Assembly (NCBI GenBank): GCA_027943335.1
Contig: BSBK01001163.1
Coordinates: 382,001-446,000 of the forward strand
Length of the DNA stretch: 64,000 nt
Source of the DNA: Chamaecyparis obtusa
Lineage: Eukaryota > Streptophyta > Pinopsida > Cupressales > Cupressaceae
Direction of reading: 5' to 3'
The notes under the pieces were generated by a model. The model ran no database searches. It had not been told where the DNA came from and worked only from the letters and a program-made list of their open reading frames with translations. Positions 58,799 to 64,000 of the stretch are shown here, one piece after another. A program made the translations under genes and the position numbers. Numbering within the stretch: position 1 is the first letter of the stretch; each line of letters opens with the position of its first letter.

Positions 58799-60920
58799 AT
58801 GTCAATGCCTAGCACATATTCTCCCTATCACCCCCCATATCATGAGAGATCTACCTATGTTCCAGCATTTGCACCATATCAAGCTAGCCAAGTAGTAGTA
58901 TATAGTCAAAATGCCCCACCAGTAGCAAATTTCTAGCATGCACCAACATACCCTCCCACCTAGCATCGAGCATCTATGTAGTATTCCTATCAACCACCCT
59001 ATGAAGATCACCATTACAATCCTCAGAGTCAACCCGATACCACTTTAGATTCAAACTCCATATCCTTTATTTTGGTAGTTTTTTAGGAGAATATGATCTC
59101 TTTCATGAAAGACTATGCAAAGATGGTGACTCAGAAGGAAGAGCTCTCAAGGCAGCTACATAACCAGATAATAGTTCATAAAAAAATCCTTGAGGAGAAG
59201 AACAATATGATCTTGACACAAGAGAGGGTTTACAAGAAGAGCCTTGAAGAGTGTGAAGCATTTGTAAGGAGCATCTATGAGATAGCTACAAAGGAGGAGG
59301 GTCTCCAAAAAAAAGTTAGCAGAAAAAGATGAATTTCATGATCATGAATAGGAGACACTTGCCAAATAGATTGTAGAAAAGGATAAATTGATTGAGGATC
59401 TATTGGCATGAGTACCAAAGCAAGGAGATCAAGAAGTCCCTACTACCCCAATGCAAGAAATCTCACCAGATCCACCTGAGAGTAATGCAAACATAATGTA
59501 GTCTTGGAGACCCTCATGGACCATGTTTCCAGGTTACGAGATGCTAGCTCTTTTTAGGGAGGAGATCCAAGAGGAGATGCCTCATGTTGCTGAGGAGAAC
59601 CTAGAAGCTTTACAGACTAGACAAGAGACTCACAAGGTTCAATTCCTAAGTTTCTTTCTTGGTAAGTCCACTAGCACTCCTATTGAAATTCCAAGCTTTA
59701 GGATTTCTCCTTCAGTTCAGAATCCCAGTCAAAAAGACCTTGATCTCCATGCTTCTTTTGAGCCTATTCATGAGCCTATCTTAGTTTTCCAACCACTTCA
59801 TCCTACCCCTATAGAAGAAACACCTGTAATATTTGACTTACTATATGACAGTGAGCCTATCCTACAGTAGATTAAGCCCTATGAGCTGATTCTTGAAGAG
59901 ATCCCTATACCTCCTAGCATTTCAATAAAACAGGAAGAAGATGAATCTTATCCTTTGGATACACTTTTCCATGATGATGATGAGGAACAAATAGATATAT
60001 CATGTAGTGATGGGTTAGAGTAGCCAGATAAGGTTAAGAGAGAAAGTGAAGAAGGTGTGAGTCTAGCTGATTTGTTTGAAGAAATGCCTTCTTATATTGA
60101 GCAAGAAGAGATAATTCGGGACCCACTAGTTGAGTTCCTTGATTATGATAAGAAAGAAGATGTAGTTGTTGCTAGCCTAGGCCAGCAAGAAAATTTTGAT
60201 TCTATGATAAATGCTTTCTAGTCAGCTTTCCTTTGTGTCCCTTGTCTTCCTGAAATAAATGATAACATGTATGTTCCTAAAGGAGTCTTTTCTTTTCAAG
60301 AAGCTAACATTGTTCCAGTGATAGAATCTGAGCCTATTTGTAGTAGAGTGGTTGATGAATCTCAGGATTCATATTTCCTAGATTATGAGATGGGGGTAGT
60401 GGTTGCTAAAGACCTGATGTAGTTTGATGGATTTGATGAGTTGTCAAATGTTCTAACTGATGAGGAGGATGATCCTCTAACTGCAGAAGAAGAATTGTTG
60501 TGGCAGACTATCATGGAGGGGCCAGAGTTTGAAAAATATGCTAAAGAGGCTTTTAAGTTTCATACTAAGTAGTAGGAGAGGCCTGGTTTTATGCTCTCTA
60601 GGGGGTTTCCTATTAGATACCTAGCTCAGATGGGGTTAGGCAAGGCATTTTTACATAGAGATTTGGTGGGAGGTGATATCAAGAGTTCACTCATCGGTGA
60701 ACAAGAGCTTGTTCAGAATTATCAATCTCCCTGGAAAGATAGTGCTTATGATCTATTGGAGGTGAGTTGTCTGGACTACAAGATTCAAGAGTTAGTATGC
60801 TAGGTAGTTCAGTAGATTTTCATGTTTCATATTCTTCCTATTGGCATTGAGTGTGAAAAGTATAACATTTTGAGAAGAATGGGAAGTTATTTTAACAATC
60901 CAGTTAATGGATTCATTTAA
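58799..60920 (+). pseudogene. Element H ORF: Pro/Tyr-rich, coiled-coil, acidic protein
   Basis: ATG 58799 to TAA 60918, about 706 codons, one frameshift in an A8 run at 59307-59314. Segments: Tyr/Pro/Gln-rich N-terminus (STYSPYHPPYHERSTYVPAF, 58799-59060), coiled coil (KEELSRQLHNQIIVHKKILE, 59093-59400), Glu/Pro-rich middle (59523-59900), acidic part (DTLFHDDDEEQIDISCSDGL near 59980) and a C-terminal segment with RYLAQMGLGKAFLHRDL. About 15 in-frame TAG and one TGA interrupt it. The last segment faintly recalls a G-patch, too weak to claim. No pol domain. It may be a structural (gag-like) protein. Confidence 0.65.
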
Positions 60921-61201
60921 CCAGTATGCTGAGACTAGTTAGAGTAGGGTAGGATAGGAGTTTTCAGTTTCTAAGTTTCCTAAGTGCCTTGGCACAAGTT
61001 TGTTTCCAGTTTTCAGTTTGCTTTTAGCTTTCAATTTTTTAGTTTAGCTTAGTAGCAATAAAGCTTGAGTAGTTTCCAAGCAGTTGTTTCAGTTGGGAGC
61101 CAAGTTTAGTTCTGTGGCTTATGGACTCTATTGCCCAATGGATCTATCAAGTAGCTGGTCAGAATGCTTAGTAGCAAAGCACTCCATAGAGGTCACCAGA
61201 A
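60921..61201 (+). other. Element H 3' internal region
   Basis: Follows the ORF stop and ends in ATAGAGGTCACCAGAA before the LTR. No clear polypurine tract. No ORF. Confidence 0.45.
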
Positions 61202-63914
61202 TGTTGTCATATTTTTTGCACATTTTGGAAACCTACTTACTAGATGTGCTTTGTACCCTAGTTTTCATTATTATGTGGTCTTGATTAAGATTTTTCTTCA
61301 TTTATTGCAAAGTACATGAAAAGGAAAGATAAATAATTGCATCTGAGATTACATGTCATATCCTAAATATGTTGTACAGAAAAGAGAGAACTAAAAAGAA
61401 AACATTCATATGAGCTCCCACATTCCATTAGCATAGAAAATGCAAGAATTGCATAAATGTGTGTAGATATACATGAATATAAGGAACTAGATGCAGGGGT
61501 AGTAGACATTGTCTAGTAGTGAGATGTTGATTCTTTTATATGCCTGGTGTGCTCCAATGATCTTGAACCTATAGAGAGAGAAGAAAAGGGGGTTAGATCC
61601 AATGGATCTAAGCAATAAATGGTGCCACAACATCTATGAACATGCATACATACACTCAGTCATGCACCTCTGGCATGGCTATGCTCAGGGCATGTGAATC
61701 AAGGAGCCTCTAGAAATAAATGAAGTACCATTGTTTTCACTAATATGTTTGTTCCATGTGTTGAGATAGAAGAGGTTGATTCATAAAAAATAGTTGAATA
61801 TCGGGATCCAGATGAATGATGATGCCCTATGATGTGGGCTCTATCAGGAGGATCTTTCATTTCTTGGATAGAGACCACATCAGAGGCCAAAAGCACCCAT
61901 GATCAGTATTGAATCTCCCAGTACCCTACACTACACTGGTGAGGGTTGTTAGAAGCTCTATTCCCACAAAGTTTCTAGCAACTCTAACTATCTCAATGAG
62001 AGGCACTGACTCATGTGGGGAGGCATTCAGTAAGTGAGACACTCAAGAACCATGGATACATATTGAGTGAAGAATGATCAAAACATGGCATCAAGAATAG
62101 AATAGAGCTAATGGCAGAGTACACAAATCTATGAATTAGATAAGGCACTCTATTGCATAGATGTTCATATGGCACATACATGCTGAGGGAACACAATCCA
62201 CATGTTTAGAAAAATTAAAAGAGGACTTCCATGTCCTAAGATTCCAAGTGATAAACATGTGAAATCATTGCTATGGGTCTGTTATGGAAAATACTCAGAG
62301 AAGGCATAGATCAAGGTTGATAGCAATAATTTCAGTTTATCAGGGCTACACAATTAGATGGCACTACTAGCATGATGTTTCTCAAGGCATGGCACTGGTG
62401 CCAACATTAATGGAAGCTAATCAAATATACAGTGCCAACTTTCAAACATTAATTTTCCCTCGATGAACAATGTGTTATCGAGCTTATTCAAGCAAAATTC
62501 ATGTCAATAGTTTTCAATGGAAAATAACCATGCTACATAGTAAACAACAGGTATCAATGCCCTTAGCAATACATACATAATGCTATATGGATGCTATCGG
62601 GTTGTGTGAAACAACAAAAGTGTTAGTGCCAAATTTCATACAACATTCAATGCTATCAAATGTGAAGCAATGGGTAACTTCAAGCCGAGAATGTGCTAAC
62701 ATTGTAGTATCAGTATGTTAATCAAAACATAATGAAAATGAATATTCATGCATTGTATCAGCATCACATTACCCCTAAATGTGATAAAGGACCTTCACAG
62801 TACCATTGACTTGTGCTATCGAGGAATTCAATACAGAATTATAACCGTGGCCGAGCTCAAGGTATGAGCTCCAAAGTTCACAGGCCCAAATTGAAACACA
62901 AATAATAGTTTCAAACATGTAATTTCAAAATAGAGGAAACAAATATATGCTAGCAATGATGCTATGTCATCGGGCTAGGTTGATAATAGGAAATAAAATT
63001 CATATGATGCCCTAGCCAGTTCTTGGGCTGTATAAGCATTGATCATACCAGTAAAGTGATACCAAGGCCGTAACAATACAATAGGTCATCAATAAAAATG
63101 GTGGATTGAAACAAAAAATACAATGCATCCATGGCATCAGGCTCATGTATAAACTATGAACATGATGCCCTCATTTTCCAATACAAAGCAATATCAAATG
63201 TCTTCATCAAGTGCCATAACAACAACCATGAAAGCAATGCAGAGAATAATATAGTCGTGCCCTAATGCCATTGTTTTTTTTAAGTAGTTGTAGAGAAACA
63301 AATAATGATTTCAACATGGTGGTGCCCTAGCCTTAGCATTATTAGGCTACATACAGATGCATAAAAACAACAATGCCCTAGTTTGGTAACAGTGCTCAAA
63401 TTCATGCGACTCAAATGAAAAAAGATTGCAGTGCTCAGGTTTATCACAGTAACCCAAGGGTATGACTTTTCAACACATAATTCAACATTATCAACAAATG
63501 CAATCAGTGATAAAGAAAACAGTGCTATGCCATTAAAAAATAGTGCCATTTCAAATGAAGATGCCTTCAAAAAAATGCAGTGGAAATGTGAAACTCATGA
63601 AGTGCCTACCTTGAGATATCATGATGCCTAGGTACTATTCCTATTTCTATTTCAAGAATGGAAAGATGCCATCAAGAGTTGCAGTGAGTTTTGTATGTGC
63701 TGGTTGTTGAGCTGTAGATGCTATGATTGGAGAGATGTTGCCATTCCTGAATGTGAGGGTTTTAAAATTACATCATTCTCTTTGTCTCCCCTTTCTTAGG
63801 GCTGAGTATCTTTTAGCTCCCTTGCTAATATTCACGGGCATATGTCTTTTACATAGGATTATTAATATGGTTAGGATAATTGTGTTAATCATATTAGATG
63901 CCCTAGGTTACACC
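61202..63914 (+). repeat. Element H 3' LTR, interrupted
   Basis: Matches 54780-57477 and stops at CTAGGTTACACC. The remaining 1.1 kb of the LTR is not in the window. Confidence 0.82.
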
Positions 63915-64000
63915 TGTTGGTGTTTGAAAATGCTTATGCCACTTAGGGCTGCCAGTATGCCTTGAGACTAATGTTAGGATTGGTTAGTTCCAAGTATGAG
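63915..64000 (+). repeat. Start of another LTR-like insertion
   Basis: TGTTGGTGTTTGAAAATGC begins exactly where the H LTR match ends; TGTTGG is a common Copia LTR start. The rest is outside the window. Confidence 0.45.

Larger units (their letters stand above)
54780..63914 (+). mobile_element. Element H: non-autonomous LTR element with one long unknown ORF
   Basis: A left LTR (54780-58594), PBS-like site, 2.1-kb ORF and right LTR (61202-63914, cut short) on the plus strand. The first 300 bp of the two LTRs are about 92% identical by eye. The interior (58595-61201) holds no gag, protease, RT or integrase motif I can recognise. The target duplication cannot be checked because the right LTR is interrupted. 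Confidence 0.8.

Noticed and set aside
60640..60700. G-patch domain in element H ORF
   Set aside because: Only MGLGK and a few hydrophobic residues fit; the required Gly pattern is missing.

Overview
This window looks like intergenic DNA from a large plant genome, most likely a gymnosperm, although the species cannot be fixed from the sequence. It is AT-rich. Nearly everything that can be assigned is decayed LTR retrotransposon sequence. Primer-binding sites match plant initiator tRNA-Met or the Tat-type site TGGCGACTCTGCTGGGGA. I found no intact cellular gene, tRNA, rRNA or CRISPR array.

Layout. (1) 1-8268: a plus-strand Ty3/gypsy-type element whose two LTR copies flank a gag followed by a long acidic ORF with no pol. 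(2) 8269-10849: non-LTR DNA with a cluster of perfect inverted repeats and one possible captured terminal exon. (3) 10850-48402: minus-strand Tat-like gypsy DNA. A gag-protease fragment (10850-14383) abuts an LTR, then a second copy runs from its integrase end (17105) back to gag (48402). That second copy is broken open by nested insertions: A (17171-20691, TSD AAATC), B (21076-33130, TSD TTTCT), solo LTR C (35443-36332, TSD CAAAT), D (36416-45009, TSD CAAAA) and solo LTR E (47058-47918, TSD GTTTG). B holds a non-autonomous Copia element B1 (21797-28697, TSD AGGAT). D holds a 992-bp DNA transposon D1 (36663-37654, TSD TCTA) and solo LTRs D2 (42252-42659, TSD AAACT) and D3 (39200-40407). Removing these insertions rejoins the interrupted reading frames.

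(4) 48403-64000: another LTR-like sequence (F) starts inside the Tat gag. It contains a rearranged minus-strand gypsy fragment G (48890-54488) and is broken by a plus-strand element H (54780-63914) with 3.8-kb LTRs and a single 2.1-kb ORF of unknown function. A further LTR-like start interrupts H's right LTR at 63915.

How the parts relate. D is the only element here with recognisable gag, protease, RT, RNase H, integrase and chromodomain. A, B, B1, element 1 and H all lack part or all of pol, so they would have depended on enzymes from relatives. Element 1 shares its PBS type and a stretch of its 3' internal region with the Tat element, which suggests Tat as its partner. In-frame stops in the decayed ORFs are mostly TAG, as expected from CAG-to-TAG deamination of methylated CHG sites. 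The less familiar items are the DNA transposon with hairpin-bearing TIRs, the ORFs of H and B1, the 12-bp minisatellite inside an integrase, and the inverted-repeat cluster near 8.6 kb.
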